Notes: generated by a model not told the origin, from the sequence alone. 64,000 nucleotides of DNA from Nitrospirota bacterium (GCA_021811105.1 JAJZPM010000012.1:1-64000); one strand, 5' to 3'; shown: positions 37,406 to 46,713, counted from the first letter of the stretch. Made by a program: numbers and translations.

Positions 37406-38511
37406 AGGTACTGCATCTTCTCTACGAAAGCGAAGGGGATTATTACGGGACCGGCGGTGTCGGCGTCAGGGCCTATGAGATCTACCGGCACCTGAAGGAC
37501 AGGCACGATATCACGTTGCTCTGCAAGAAGTATCCTGGCGCAGCGGACGGGTACAAGGACGGACTGCGACACCTCTTTGCCGGGACCGAGAGCAAAAGCC
37601 TCACAAAAACGTTCCTCGCCTATGCGTATAAGGCAGCGCAGCTGGTCAGAGATCGTGGAGACTCGTATGACATCATAGTCGAGGAATTTTCTCCTGCAAT
37701 CCCGACGTTTCTCCATGTGGTCGCGGGGAAACCGGTAGTGCTCCAGGTCCAGGGATACACGGGAGCGCTCTATTTCAGGAAATACAATCCTCTCTACGCA
37801 TCGGCCCTCTCCCTCATGGAGCAGTTGCGGCCGGCCTGCTACCGGAACTTTATCTTTGTCAACGATGAGACGGCGGCAAGGTTCCGCAGAAACGCAGGGA
37901 GCCGCACCGCGATAATTGCCAACGGTGTTTCACCGGAACTTCTCAGCGTTCCGATATTCAAAGGAGACTATGTTCTATACTTCGGGAGAATAGACATGTA
38001 CGGCAAAGGGCTTGATCTCCTCCTTGCCGCGTACAAAGAATTTTCGCAAAGGCTTCCTGCCATGCGGCTCGTGATCGCGGGTGACGGACGGGATATGGAA
38101 AAGTTTAAGAAAGCGGTCACGGCCCTCCCAGGCGAAGTACGAAAGAAGATCGAGATCGTCGGATGGGTTTCCGGCAACATGAAGACAGAAGTCCTGAGGA
38201 AAGCTGCATTCGTGGTATTCCCTTCTCGCCACGAAGTCCAGCCGATCGCGGTCTTGGAAGCAATGGCCTGCGGGAAGCCGGTCGTCGTGAGCGACATACC
38301 AGGCTTCAACTTTGTGCAAAAAAACGGTGCAGGACTGTCTTTCAAATCCGGCGACGCCCCCTCCCTGGCACTCTCCATGAAGGAGCTTGCGGAAAGCGGG
38401 GACCGGATAGAGACCGGGCTGCGGGGCAGGGAATCGGCCAAGAACATGACCTGGGAAAAGGTAGCAGAGCGGTTCGAGAAGTTCCTCATCGACACGGCGG
38501 GATTGTCATAG
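37402..38511 (+). CDS. Family 4 glycosyltransferase
   Basis: 'MKVLHLLYESEGDYYGTGGVGVRAYEIYRHL', 'FPSRHEVQPIAVLEAMACGKPVVVSDIPGF'; ATGA overlap with the preceding gene. Confidence 0.9.
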   Translation: MKVLHLLYESEGDYYGTGGVGVRAYEIYRHLKDRHDITLLCKKYPGAADGYKDGLRHLFAGTESKSLTKTFLAYAYKAAQLVRDRGDSYDIIVEEFSPAIPTFLHVVAGKPVVLQVQGYTGALYFRKYNPLYASALSLMEQLRPACYRNFIFVNDETAARFRRNAGSRTAIIANGVSPELLSVPIFKGDYVLYFGRIDMYGKGLDLLLAAYKEFSQRLPAMRLVIAGDGRDMEKFKKAVTALPGEVRKKIEIVGWVSGNMKTEVLRKAAFVVFPSRHEVQPIAVLEAMACGKPVVVSDIPGFNFVQKNGAGLSFKSGDAPSLALSMKELAESGDRIETGLRGRESAKNMTWEKVAERFEKFLIDTAGLS

Positions 38512-38552
38512 GATTTTCAGATTATTACTCCGGCAATAAAATTCCGCAATTT

Positions 38553-38630
38553 GTCATTCCCGCAGTCTTTAGGCGGGAATCCAGAAAGAACAGAGACCCT
38601 GGATGCCCGACAAAGAAACTCGGGCATGAC
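38553..38630. repeat. Interspersed palindromic repeat (gtcattcccgc / gcgggcatgac type)
   Basis: gtcattcccgcagtctttaggcgggaatccag ... ctggatgcccgacaaagaaactcgggcatgac. Confidence 0.8.
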
Positions 38631-38666
38631 GATATTTAATTGCCGGGTTAAGATAAATAGCGATCA

Positions 38667-38787
38667 ACCACAGAGACGCTGAGTCACGGAGCTGAACAAT
38701 ACGGGAATAGACAGGAACAGGCCCCTCACCTCACCGGAGAACTCTCCTCCACCCGTTTTTTCCTCAGTGTCTCCGTGCCTCTGTGGT
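38667..38787. repeat. Imperfect inverted repeat (accacagag... / ...ctctgtggt)
   Basis: accacagagacgctgagtcacggag (38667-38691) and ctcagtgtctccgtgcctctgtggt (38763-38787). Confidence 0.8.
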
Positions 38788-38815
38788 AAATGTACCGCAC
38801 TATCACAGTAAGGGC

Positions 38816-39970
38816 TTACTCTGAAAAAATTACCGGCTTAATGTTCTCTTTTTTGCCGATCTGGACTGCCATTTCACGGGATTTCCCCCTGTCTTCAAAC
38901 TTGCCCACCAGTACCCGATATATGACACCCTTGCCTTTGACGTCGCTCTTCAGGGTAAATGCATCATACCCTTTTTCTTTCAGTTTCTTTGTGAGCGTTC
39001 CCGCATTTGTCTCGTTCCTGAAGACCCCGACCTGGACAGAGTAGACCAACTTGCCCGAGGGTTTTTTCGCTGGGGCCTTTGCTGCAGGCGCTGGTGCCGA
39101 AGATGAGGCAACACCGGCTTTTCCGGGGGGGGCAGGGACAGCAACCGGGGCAGAGGCTGTCTTTTCCTCTGCAACTGGCTGCTTTGCCGGTTCAGCAACG
39201 GGTGAAGCTTCGGGCTTTTCAGGCTTCTCGACCGTTCTGGGCGGCGCCGCCGGAATCTTTGTCTGAAGGCCGGTCCCAGGTATCAGCCCGCTGTAATACA
39301 GAGCTCCCGCCACACCGACGACTATCACTAATACCGCAAGGAGCGCCACCAGCGCTTTCCTGCTCTTTCTTCCCCCGGCGGTCTCTTCTTCAGGGATGTA
39401 GGATTCGGCAGGCTCCTCCCGCTCCTCTTGAGGGCTCTTAAGGACTTCTTCGCCCTCTTCTTCCATGTCCGCTATTTCCGACAAGTCCGACAGACGGGAC
39501 TTCGAAGAGACCTCTTCTTGAAGCCCAGGGGATGGCGATCCAGGAGCAGGCATTTTGTCTTCCCTGAACTCGGGGGCTTTCTCCCTGACACGAAGCACAA
39601 CAGGGGACTTGACGTTGATCGCCTTTTCGGTCTTTTCGAGGAGTTCGGCCGCGCTGACCGGCATTGACAGAGAATCGACTACGCCGAAGGAACTGGGGTC
39701 AGTTCCTCCTGGGCCGGAGGCGAGCAAAATAATCGGCACGGTCTTCAGCGACTCATAGCTGCGTATCGTCCTGCAGACCTCCATGCCCTTCTCGCTTGTA
39801 TCCTCGGGGTTCACGAAAATCAGCGAAGGCCTGACCTTCTGGGCCATCTCGGCGCCCACGTCACCTCCGGGAACTGCAAAAACGAGATAACCTTCGGTTT
39901 CCAGAGTAGACGCGATGAACTGTTCTGTTTCGCTATCGGCGTCGATTACGAGGACCGTCTTACTTGCCAT
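38816..39970 (-). CDS. Pseudo-receiver / single TM / periplasmic SPOR-domain protein
   Basis: 384 aa; N-terminal CheY-like 'TVLVIDADSETEQFIASTLETEGYLVFAV'; TM 'ALVALLAVLVIVVGVAGALYYSGLI'; SPOR 'YSVQVGVFRNETNAGTLTKKLKEKGYDAF...YRVLVGKFEDRGKSREMAVQI'. Confidence 0.88.
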   Translation of the reverse strand: MASKTVLVIDADSETEQFIASTLETEGYLVFAVPGGDVGAEMAQKVRPSLIFVNPEDTSEKGMEVCRTIRSYESLKTVPIILLASGPGGTDPSSFGVVDSLSMPVSAAELLEKTEKAINVKSPVVLRVREKAPEFREDKMPAPGSPSPGLQEEVSSKSRLSDLSEIADMEEEGEEVLKSPQEEREEPAESYIPEEETAGGRKSRKALVALLAVLVIVVGVAGALYYSGLIPGTGLQTKIPAAPPRTVEKPEKPEASPVAEPAKQPVAEEKTASAPVAVPAPPGKAGVASSSAPAPAAKAPAKKPSGKLVYSVQVGVFRNETNAGTLTKKLKEKGYDAFTLKSDVKGKGVIYRVLVGKFEDRGKSREMAVQIGKKENIKPVIFSE

Positions 39971-40006
39971 GATAAATCTCCCGTCTTCAGATGTAGTGAG
40001 AGAATC

Positions 40007-41035
40007 TCAAAGAGGTTCCCAGTATTTCGAGGGCATGTCCTGCGCGAGTTTTAGCGCGCCGTCGGAACCCGCAAATAGAGGGTCTTCGACGCACGACACC
40101 TTGCAGGGACCATATTCCTTCAGCGCATCCTGAAGGTGCTCGCGAAGCCCCCTGATAAGGCTGCCGCCTCCCGCCAGGACGATGTTGTTCTTTATCTTCA
40201 CCTGAAACTCAGGGTCGAATCGCGCGATCATCTCTGCAGTAGTTTCGGCAAGCGCCGGCAGGATACTTTCGCACGCGCGCCTTATCTCGTTCTTGATGTC
40301 GTGCATCACCGGCTTGCCGTCGACTGGGATTTCCACCCGTATCTCATCCGGCGTGTCCCGGACAAAGCTGTACTGCTCCTTGAACTGCCGGACCATATTT
40401 TTGTTGAACTTTGAATTCGGGTATTTCTCGCTGAGGTAACTGAAGAGCTGCTCGTCTATGTAATCGCCCGCCGTCAGGACAGTCTTCTGGTCCTCCTCCG
40501 ACGGTATTGACCCGTGCATAATACAGAAGTCCGCCGTGCCGGCGCCGATGTCGATCACCATCGAGTTATTCAGGAGGTTCATGCCGTACGCCACGGCAAA
40601 CGGCTCCGTCACGACCATCAGCGAATGTACGAACTCCGTCACGGCCTTCCGTATCGCCAGCTTGTTCACCTTCAGCGTGTCGGCGGGAACACCGACGACC
40701 GCGTGTATCTTCTGTCCCGATGCAGGACCGGCAAGTTCGATCAGGTGCCTGATGATCTCCTTCACCGCCTCGTCGTTCCTGCTGATGCCTTCCTTGATTA
40801 CGCCGTGTTCCAGAGGCCGGCAGATGTCGAGTGAAAGCCTGTTCTGGAGCGCCTCGGAGCCGAACAGCACCGGCTTGCCGACCACCTGAAGCGCAATAAA
40901 ATCCTTCGGCCAGCCGACGAAACTCTCTATCCATTCCCTCTTGCCGTTGCCCGCCGAGATCGAACTCCTCGACGTCCCGAGGTCGATACCGACAAACAAT
41001 ACATCATCTTTTTTCCGCGTATCTGTCTGCGCCAT
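40007..41035 (-). CDS. Actin-like ATPase, MamK-like
   Basis: 'VGIDLGTSRSSISAGNGKREWIESFVGWPKDFIALQVVGKPVLFGSEAL', 'MVIDIGAGTADFCIMHGSIPSEEDQ', 'NIVLAGGGSLIRGL', C-terminus 'KLAQDMPSKYWEPL'; ATG at 41035 preceded by AAGGAG. Confidence 0.85.
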   Translation of the reverse strand: MAQTDTRKKDDVLFVGIDLGTSRSSISAGNGKREWIESFVGWPKDFIALQVVGKPVLFGSEALQNRLSLDICRPLEHGVIKEGISRNDEAVKEIIRHLIELAGPASGQKIHAVVGVPADTLKVNKLAIRKAVTEFVHSLMVVTEPFAVAYGMNLLNNSMVIDIGAGTADFCIMHGSIPSEEDQKTVLTAGDYIDEQLFSYLSEKYPNSKFNKNMVRQFKEQYSFVRDTPDEIRVEIPVDGKPVMHDIKNEIRRACESILPALAETTAEMIARFDPEFQVKIKNNIVLAGGGSLIRGLREHLQDALKEYGPCKVSCVEDPLFAGSDGALKLAQDMPSKYWEPL

Positions 41036-42062
41036 AGCCTGCTTCTCCTTTATTGATATAGTCCAATATCCCCGCTTCGAGGTCATGCGCGATATTTTCC
41101 CTGTGCGCCTCGGTATTGAGCTGCTTCTCTTCCTGCCTGTTGCTGAGGCATGACACCTCTGCAAGAACGGCCGGCACTTCGGCGCCGAGGAGCACAACAA
41201 AAGGCGCCCGCTTTACCCCGAAGTTGTAGGCATTTCCGTTTTCCTTTTCCATATTTACAAAAAGGTTCTTCTGTATGGAATAGGCAAGTTCCCTCGATTC
41301 CTGGAGTTTGAGTTTCTGACCGAGCTTCTCGATGATCTCCTTGAATTCACCGAGGCCGTATTGGGAACCGGCGTTTTCCTGTTCGGCGAGCTCCTGCGTC
41401 TTGCTGTCAGCGGATGGGCCGAAATAATATGTCTCGATGATATTGATCGGCTTCGAAGGAAGATAATTTAGATGTATCGAGACGAAGAGGTCGGCCTTTG
41501 CCTCCCGGGCAAGTTCGACCCGCTTATTGAGGGGCAGCGTGACGTCTTCGCTCCGTGTCATGACAACATGGAAACGTCCGTACTTGTCGAGACGGGACTT
41601 GAGACGTTTTGCAATATCGAGGGCGATGTCCTTCTCCGCGGTTCCCATCTTCCCCCTTGTCCCCGAATCCACACCGCCATGGCCCGCATCGATCATGATC
41701 GTCTTGACTCCCAAACCGAAGGTGCGGCTCACCGACACGTCCGCATTGGTGATAAAGGCCTTAAAATCCGAGGGGTTCGGCAATTCAGCGGACGAAGGGA
41801 GCGGACGCATCACTGTTCCCCCCGCTGTCTGCTTTTCAGCAAGCAAGGGGGCATCCAGATAATTACCCCCCGCCAGGACAACTATCGCCGCAATACATAA
41901 TATCAGTAAGAGCCTGTTCGGAGAGAACGTCCGCTGTCTCAAAAGGGCGCCCTTTTTCTTGCCGATTATCCGCAGATTCTCTTCGTAGATCCCTTTCAGG
42001 ATCTCCTGGCGAACCTTCAGCTCTTTTTTCCTGAAAAAAGCGGAAATCATAATAGTATGCAC
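41004..42062 (-). CDS. Membrane-anchored N-acetylmuramoyl-L-alanine amidase (Amidase_3)
   Basis: 352 aa; N-terminal basic cytosolic segment then TM; 'IMIDAGHGGVDSGTRGKMGTAEKDIALDIAKRLKSRL', 'DLFVSIHLNYLPS', 'AEVSCLSNRQEEKQL'; GTG at 42062 or ATG at 42050. Confidence 0.92.
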   Translation of the reverse strand: MHTIMISAFFRKKELKVRQEILKGIYEENLRIIGKKKGALLRQRTFSPNRLLLILCIAAIVVLAGGNYLDAPLLAEKQTAGGTVMRPLPSSAELPNPSDFKAFITNADVSVSRTFGLGVKTIMIDAGHGGVDSGTRGKMGTAEKDIALDIAKRLKSRLDKYGRFHVVMTRSEDVTLPLNKRVELAREAKADLFVSIHLNYLPSKPINIIETYYFGPSADSKTQELAEQENAGSQYGLGEFKEIIEKLGQKLKLQESRELAYSIQKNLFVNMEKENGNAYNFGVKRAPFVVLLGAEVPAVLAEVSCLSNRQEEKQLNTEAHRENIAHDLEAGILDYINKGEAGYGADRYAEKR

Positions 42063-42158
42063 ACTTTAACAATTTACAGGAAAAAATTCAATGACGGCCC
42101 GCCGTAGCCTAAAGAGGCCATCCACCATAGGAGAAGTCCCCCCTTGCCCAAGGGGACA

Positions 42159-42863
42159 TCATTTTGCGTCTTTGCCCGCGATATAATAGTATTGCGCGCC
42201 AAAGGGTATACGTCGCAGATACCTCTCCAGGGGAATGAAGATCGAGAGAAATTTCGGAAAGAATACGGCAAATCGCAACGTCTTCCGTCCAAAGCCGCTT
42301 TCAGACAGTATCCGGCCGGCATAAAGAGGGCTAAGGAGCCTCGCGTCCCTATCGAATTCGCATGAGTGCACCGCCCTTAGTGTGAGCGGGTTCAGCGGGT
42401 TATGCTCGAAAAGGAAGAACTCGCCCCGAGCCTCCAGCCTTTCATAAATATTTTTTAGGACTTCGACGTGCCTTTCAAAGGGGATATGGTGGAATACATT
42501 TGCGGCGAAGATGACATCGAAATCGATATCGAATGGCTGTTTGATCCCGTCAAAGACTTCGAAGACCACATTAGAGAGACCTTTGTTCCTATCTTTAGCG
42601 GCCTCGATCGATTCTCGGGAGACGTCTATCGAAAAGATGGCCGCCTCGGGGAGATATTTCCGGATGAACGCTTCGCTTTTCCCTATCCCGCAGCCGAAAT
42701 TCAGAAAGTTCAGACGCTCCTTTTCCCTGCCCTGGGCCCTTAGAAAATCGAATATTTCCCTTATCTTGTATTCGTCGAAATAGGCCGGGCCGAATCCGGA
42801 GAGGCGGATATTTGCCGCATGCAGTTCTTCGTAGCTCCCGGCATATTTATCGAATTCAGCCAT
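42159..42863 (-). CDS. Class I SAM-dependent methyltransferase
   Basis: 'LNFLNFGCGIGKSEAFIRKYLPEAAIFSIDVSRESIEAA'; start chosen at MAEFDKYAGSYEEL (ORF open to 42908). Confidence 0.87.
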   Translation of the reverse strand: MAEFDKYAGSYEELHAANIRLSGFGPAYFDEYKIREIFDFLRAQGREKERLNFLNFGCGIGKSEAFIRKYLPEAAIFSIDVSRESIEAAKDRNKGLSNVVFEVFDGIKQPFDIDFDVIFAANVFHHIPFERHVEVLKNIYERLEARGEFFLFEHNPLNPLTLRAVHSCEFDRDARLLSPLYAGRILSESGFGRKTLRFAVFFPKFLSIFIPLERYLRRIPFGAQYYYIAGKDAK

Positions 42864-42876
42864 CCGGGTCGTACCC

Positions 42877-43839
42877 TTACCCGTCTCGATCACGGTGGAA
42901 GGTGTCACCGATATTGAGCATCTCCTTGACGAAAAAGAGCGGCCTTCTTTTCACTTCGAGGTATATTTTCCCCACATATTCCCCGATAAGACCCAGGAAG
43001 AGTATGTTCAGGCCGCCGATAAAAAAAAGCGGGATCACCGTCGAAGTCCAGCCGGGGATCGTCCTTCCGGCGAATTTTTCGTAAAAAGCCCATGCGACAA
43101 GGCAGAGTGAAGTGACAAAGATGGTCAGTCCGACAAGAGAGGCAAGCCTGAGCGGCACATTGCTGAAGGAGGTAATCCCTTCCCATGCAAAGGCCAGCAT
43201 CTTGCGTAACGGATATTTGGTAGCGCCTGCAAACCTCTCCTGTCTTTCATAGTAGATGATTTCATGGTCGAACCCGAGATAAGGGAAGATGCCGCGGAGG
43301 AAGATATTGGTTTCCCCGATCTTCCTGAACGCGGCAACAACCTTTTTCGAGATAAGCCGGTAGTCCGCGTGGTCATATATAAGGTCTACCCCCATGATCT
43401 GCATCAGCCGGTAAAAGAACTGCGCAGTCAGCCGTTTGAACATGGTGTCTTTCTCCCTCGTCCTGCGTACGGCGTAGACAACGTCGTTTCCCTGCCGGTA
43501 TTTTTCGAGCATCTCCCCGATCAATTCAGGTGGGTCCTGGAGGTCGGCGTCGAGACTTACGACCGCGTCGCCGGATGAATGGAGTATCCCTGCAGCCAGG
43601 GCACGCTGATGACCGAAATTACGGCTGAAGGAGATGACCTTCACCTTAGGAGATTCTGCCGCAAGTTTTCTGAGGATCTCAAGGGAGCGGTCACGGGAGC
43701 CGTCATCGACAAAGACGATCTCATAGTCATCGATCAGGCCCTTGCCGCGAATTCCGGCAAGCGCCTCCAGCACGGTCGCGTGAGTGGTCCCTATCACCGC
43801 TTCTTCATTGAAGAGCGGGATGACGATGCTAAGTTTCAT
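42877..43839 (-). CDS. DPM1-like family 2 glycosyltransferase with two C-terminal TM segments
   Basis: 'MKLSIVIPLFNEEAVIG', 'YEIVFVDDGSRDRSLEIL', 'FSRNFGHQRALAAGILHSSGDAVVSLDADLQDPPELI'. Confidence 0.93.
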   Translation of the reverse strand: MKLSIVIPLFNEEAVIGTTHATVLEALAGIRGKGLIDDYEIVFVDDGSRDRSLEILRKLAAESPKVKVISFSRNFGHQRALAAGILHSSGDAVVSLDADLQDPPELIGEMLEKYRQGNDVVYAVRRTREKDTMFKRLTAQFFYRLMQIMGVDLIYDHADYRLISKKVVAAFRKIGETNIFLRGIFPYLGFDHEIIYYERQERFAGATKYPLRKMLAFAWEGITSFSNVPLRLASLVGLTIFVTSLCLVAWAFYEKFAGRTIPGWTSTVIPLFFIGGLNILFLGLIGEYVGKIYLEVKRRPLFFVKEMLNIGDTFHRDRDG

Positions 43840-44219
43840 CTCTTTCGATCCCGTGCTTTCTCCCGTGTTCACTCTCGTAAATCCCCTTCCCCCGGACAAT
43901 GTAATTTATCAGGAGTTCACGACGTTCATTATCATTACTGTCTCGAAGTAAAAAAATATTTTGAGTCGGACGAATGCTGCCTTCGAAGGCTAGGATGCGA
44001 CAAGAAGCGCAACCAGGGCAAAGAAGAATATTGCCTTATGTAATTTACTACATGCCGCCCGGGGTGAAAAAAAGCCGCACGACTAGAGATATCCTCTTTT
44101 CCCATTCATAAAAATACCGATTTCATGCCAAATTGTCAACTTATCAGGGTCGTATCGATTCTTATGTGGCAACGGGATTAGAAGATTAGCGCCACACCTG
44201 GCTCAACTCTCTGTAGTAT

Positions 44220-45698
44220 CTACTCACACCGGCCGACGAGGTAGCCGCCAACTTCTTTCAGGCCTTCACATTTGCTAAGCATTTCTTTGAACTCTTTGTC
44301 ATTCGGATCGACAAATTTTGTATCTGCAGCAATCCAGTAAGGAGAAGTATGGCGCTGCGTCTTGTCTCGATAAGTCGTAAAAATCAAATGTGAACCCGAC
44401 ATATATTCCAGATTTGCCGCCGTTGCCCACCACTCAGTGATAACCTTTTCCTGCCCGGCTTGAGATAGGATGCTCGACGCCTTTAACAGGTCCTTTGTCT
44501 CTTTTGAGGGCTCGAAAAATGCCCTGTCTATCATCGAAAAAGGATAGCCCATACGGTCCCACGTATAGGCCGGCCATATGACCAGGAGCGCAAGATACAG
44601 CCACACCCACTTTGTACTATTAGGCAGCAGGAAAGGCAGGGAAGCGACACCGATTACAAGAATCAGGGGAATAATGTAATACCTCGCCCAGCCTATTGAT
44701 AAGAAGGTCCACCATACCGAGTAAAAGATGATCATCGCAGTAAACGTAAGATATAGCCGTCTTATACCCTTGTCCCGGCTTACAAGAGCGCCTACAAGCG
44801 CAAGCAGAAAGACAACACTTTGGAAGGTTATACCAAACCTCTCATAAAGAGTAGACACCCGTGTTTTATAAAGGCTGATCAGAGAGCGGGGGGGGCCGTG
44901 GGCTACGCCCTGATTCCTCAGAAAATCCGCAAAAGATTGCCAACTATGAATGAATTCCGCCGGACCCAGTGACACAAATTTCCAAATCTCGAAGGCCACA
45001 AAAGGGATTATAAAGCCTGCAGTAAAATAAATTGCGTCGCGGGCTGCCGCCTTAAAGCCCTCCCCCGTTCGCTCGACTATATATAATGTTGCAGCTACAA
45101 GCAGAAAAGTCGAGAAAGCAAATATTGAAACAAACTTGGCCAGCACGGCCAGTGACATTGCGACCCCGGAAAGAAGCCGGGTTGACTTAGAATTGTTCTC
45201 GAAATAGATCAGCACAGAAAGGATTATCAGTAGTGCCGCCGGCACCTCTCCCAGCAGCGCGTACCACTGTTCATAGTGATACGTCATAAGCGCGTAACTG
45301 AGATAAAGAAATGAAAAAGTTGCAAACGAAAGACCGAACCCTGCCTGGTATCTCCGGACAAGCAGGCCGATCGACACAAATAATGACACCCATAATAATA
45401 CGTGGGAGATTCCCGGCGCCCAGAAAGTATTCCCAACAAGCCTGATCACCAGGGAAGCAGGAATAATTACGGTTGGCCCCGTGCCGACTAAAGGGTCGAA
45501 TCTGAGGGCGACATAGGCATCCCTCCCCGTCTGGATCGTAGACGTATATCCCAAACCGTCAGCGAGATTTTTTGCAATTACAGCGTGCCAGGCATCATCG
45601 CCGCACCCTATTCCCAAGGAAAACACAAAGATCAGTGCCAATACAGTGAACGCCAAGAGAAATATTGCCGGAAGAACACTAGCGATAATCCTCCTCAT
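44220..45698 (-). CDS. Polytopic membrane glycosyltransferase-like protein (GT39/ArnT-type)
   Basis: 492 aa; many TM segments; early acidic 'GIGCGDDAWHAVIAKNLADGLGYTST'. Confidence 0.75.
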   Translation of the reverse strand: MRRIIASVLPAIFLLAFTVLALIFVFSLGIGCGDDAWHAVIAKNLADGLGYTSTIQTGRDAYVALRFDPLVGTGPTVIIPASLVIRLVGNTFWAPGISHVLLWVSLFVSIGLLVRRYQAGFGLSFATFSFLYLSYALMTYHYEQWYALLGEVPAALLIILSVLIYFENNSKSTRLLSGVAMSLAVLAKFVSIFAFSTFLLVAATLYIVERTGEGFKAAARDAIYFTAGFIIPFVAFEIWKFVSLGPAEFIHSWQSFADFLRNQGVAHGPPRSLISLYKTRVSTLYERFGITFQSVVFLLALVGALVSRDKGIRRLYLTFTAMIIFYSVWWTFLSIGWARYYIIPLILVIGVASLPFLLPNSTKWVWLYLALLVIWPAYTWDRMGYPFSMIDRAFFEPSKETKDLLKASSILSQAGQEKVITEWWATAANLEYMSGSHLIFTTYRDKTQRHTSPYWIAADTKFVDPNDKEFKEMLSKCEGLKEVGGYLVGRCE

Positions 45699-45912
45699 TT
45701 CAGCCTCCCTTTAAGCTTTCACTGTAGCTGCGTCTTTATCTGACAACCATAAAGAGAACTTGTCACTTGCCTCGCTTTGCAAGCATTATGAGACATCCAC
45801 GGAGGTGAAGTTCCTCTCCCCCTGCAGAAGCCGATTTCTCATTTCATCAAACGGGTAGTATGTCATGCTCCTCTAAAGAGATGTCTATATTTTTTTTCTT
45901 AATGAACTACCC

Positions 45913-46428
45913 CGCAGCAGAGCTGCGAGGTATCTATTATTGAATCTGAAAATGTTAATCGAACAAACCGAGTTGATCACGATGTATTTGTTGATATTGC
46001 CTTCCCTGGCTTTTGACATAATTCGCTATCGCAGCTTCATTGCCGTAACGACCAACGGTGTTGACGTAGTATCCGCTTGTCCAAAGATGTCCGCCCCAAA
46101 GTATTTTCTTGACCTCGGGATGTCTCTTGAGTATTTCTTTTCCCGTAATGCTTTTTATCGATTGCACTATATCCTTGGGACTTTTCACTGGCACACTTTG
46201 AACCAAAAAAATGCACATGATCTTCATCTACCCCAATTTCTACAAAATGTATCTCGTACCTTTCTCCTATTCCTATGCACACTTCTTTCAAACTCTCAGA
46301 GACAACTTCCGTAAATACTTTCCGCCTGTATTTTGCAGGACATACAATGTGGTATAGCAAAAGATTTTTGTTATGTCTTTTGTGTATATGCTCACTCACA
46401 CACCATTATACCCCGATGCAAAGCATCG
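45913..46428 (-). mobile_element. tnpA: IS200/IS605-like element with single Y1 tnpA, frameshifted
   Basis: Two overlapping frames: 'MSEHIHKRHNKNLLLYHIVCPAKYRRKVFTEVV...FVEIGVDEDHVHF' (46399 start) and 'VQSVPVKSPKDIVQSIKSITGKEILKRHPEVKKILWGGHLWTSGYYVNTVGRYGNEAAIANYVKSQG' (ends 45955); terminal hairpins CGCAGC-AGA-GCTGCG (45913-45927) and CGATGC-AAA-GCATCG (46414-46428). Confidence 0.88.
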
Positions 46429-46713
46429 AGGAATTCTTTTGATTAAATATCTTATTGAAATATCTTTTCAAATCCATAATAATCACTACCACGGCATATA
46501 ATCTATGATGACGTATAATATACCATTATCATAAGTTATTGGAAATTGAGGAGCGCTGTTTTGAAGAAAAGGCAAGCTATGCTGCAATTTGTCTTCCCCG
46601 AAAAGTGGCCGCCTCAATACGGTTCACTTAGTAGCGGTGAGAACGTCCAAGAAGGGTCGGAAGGCGGCGGATCAAGCCGACAGCTCAGCTTGCCGCAGGC
46701 TCATTGAAACGCA

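Noticed and set aside
36302-38511. Considered whether the two adjacent GT4 genes are a tandem duplication
   Set aside because: Their sequences share only family motifs; the ATGA overlap indicates an operon, not recent duplication.
42074-42322. 82-aa ORF ending in '...NDVPLGKGGLLLWWMASLGYGGPSLNFFL'
   Set aside because: Translation of a repeat-like intergenic segment overlapping the methyltransferase 3' end in another frame.
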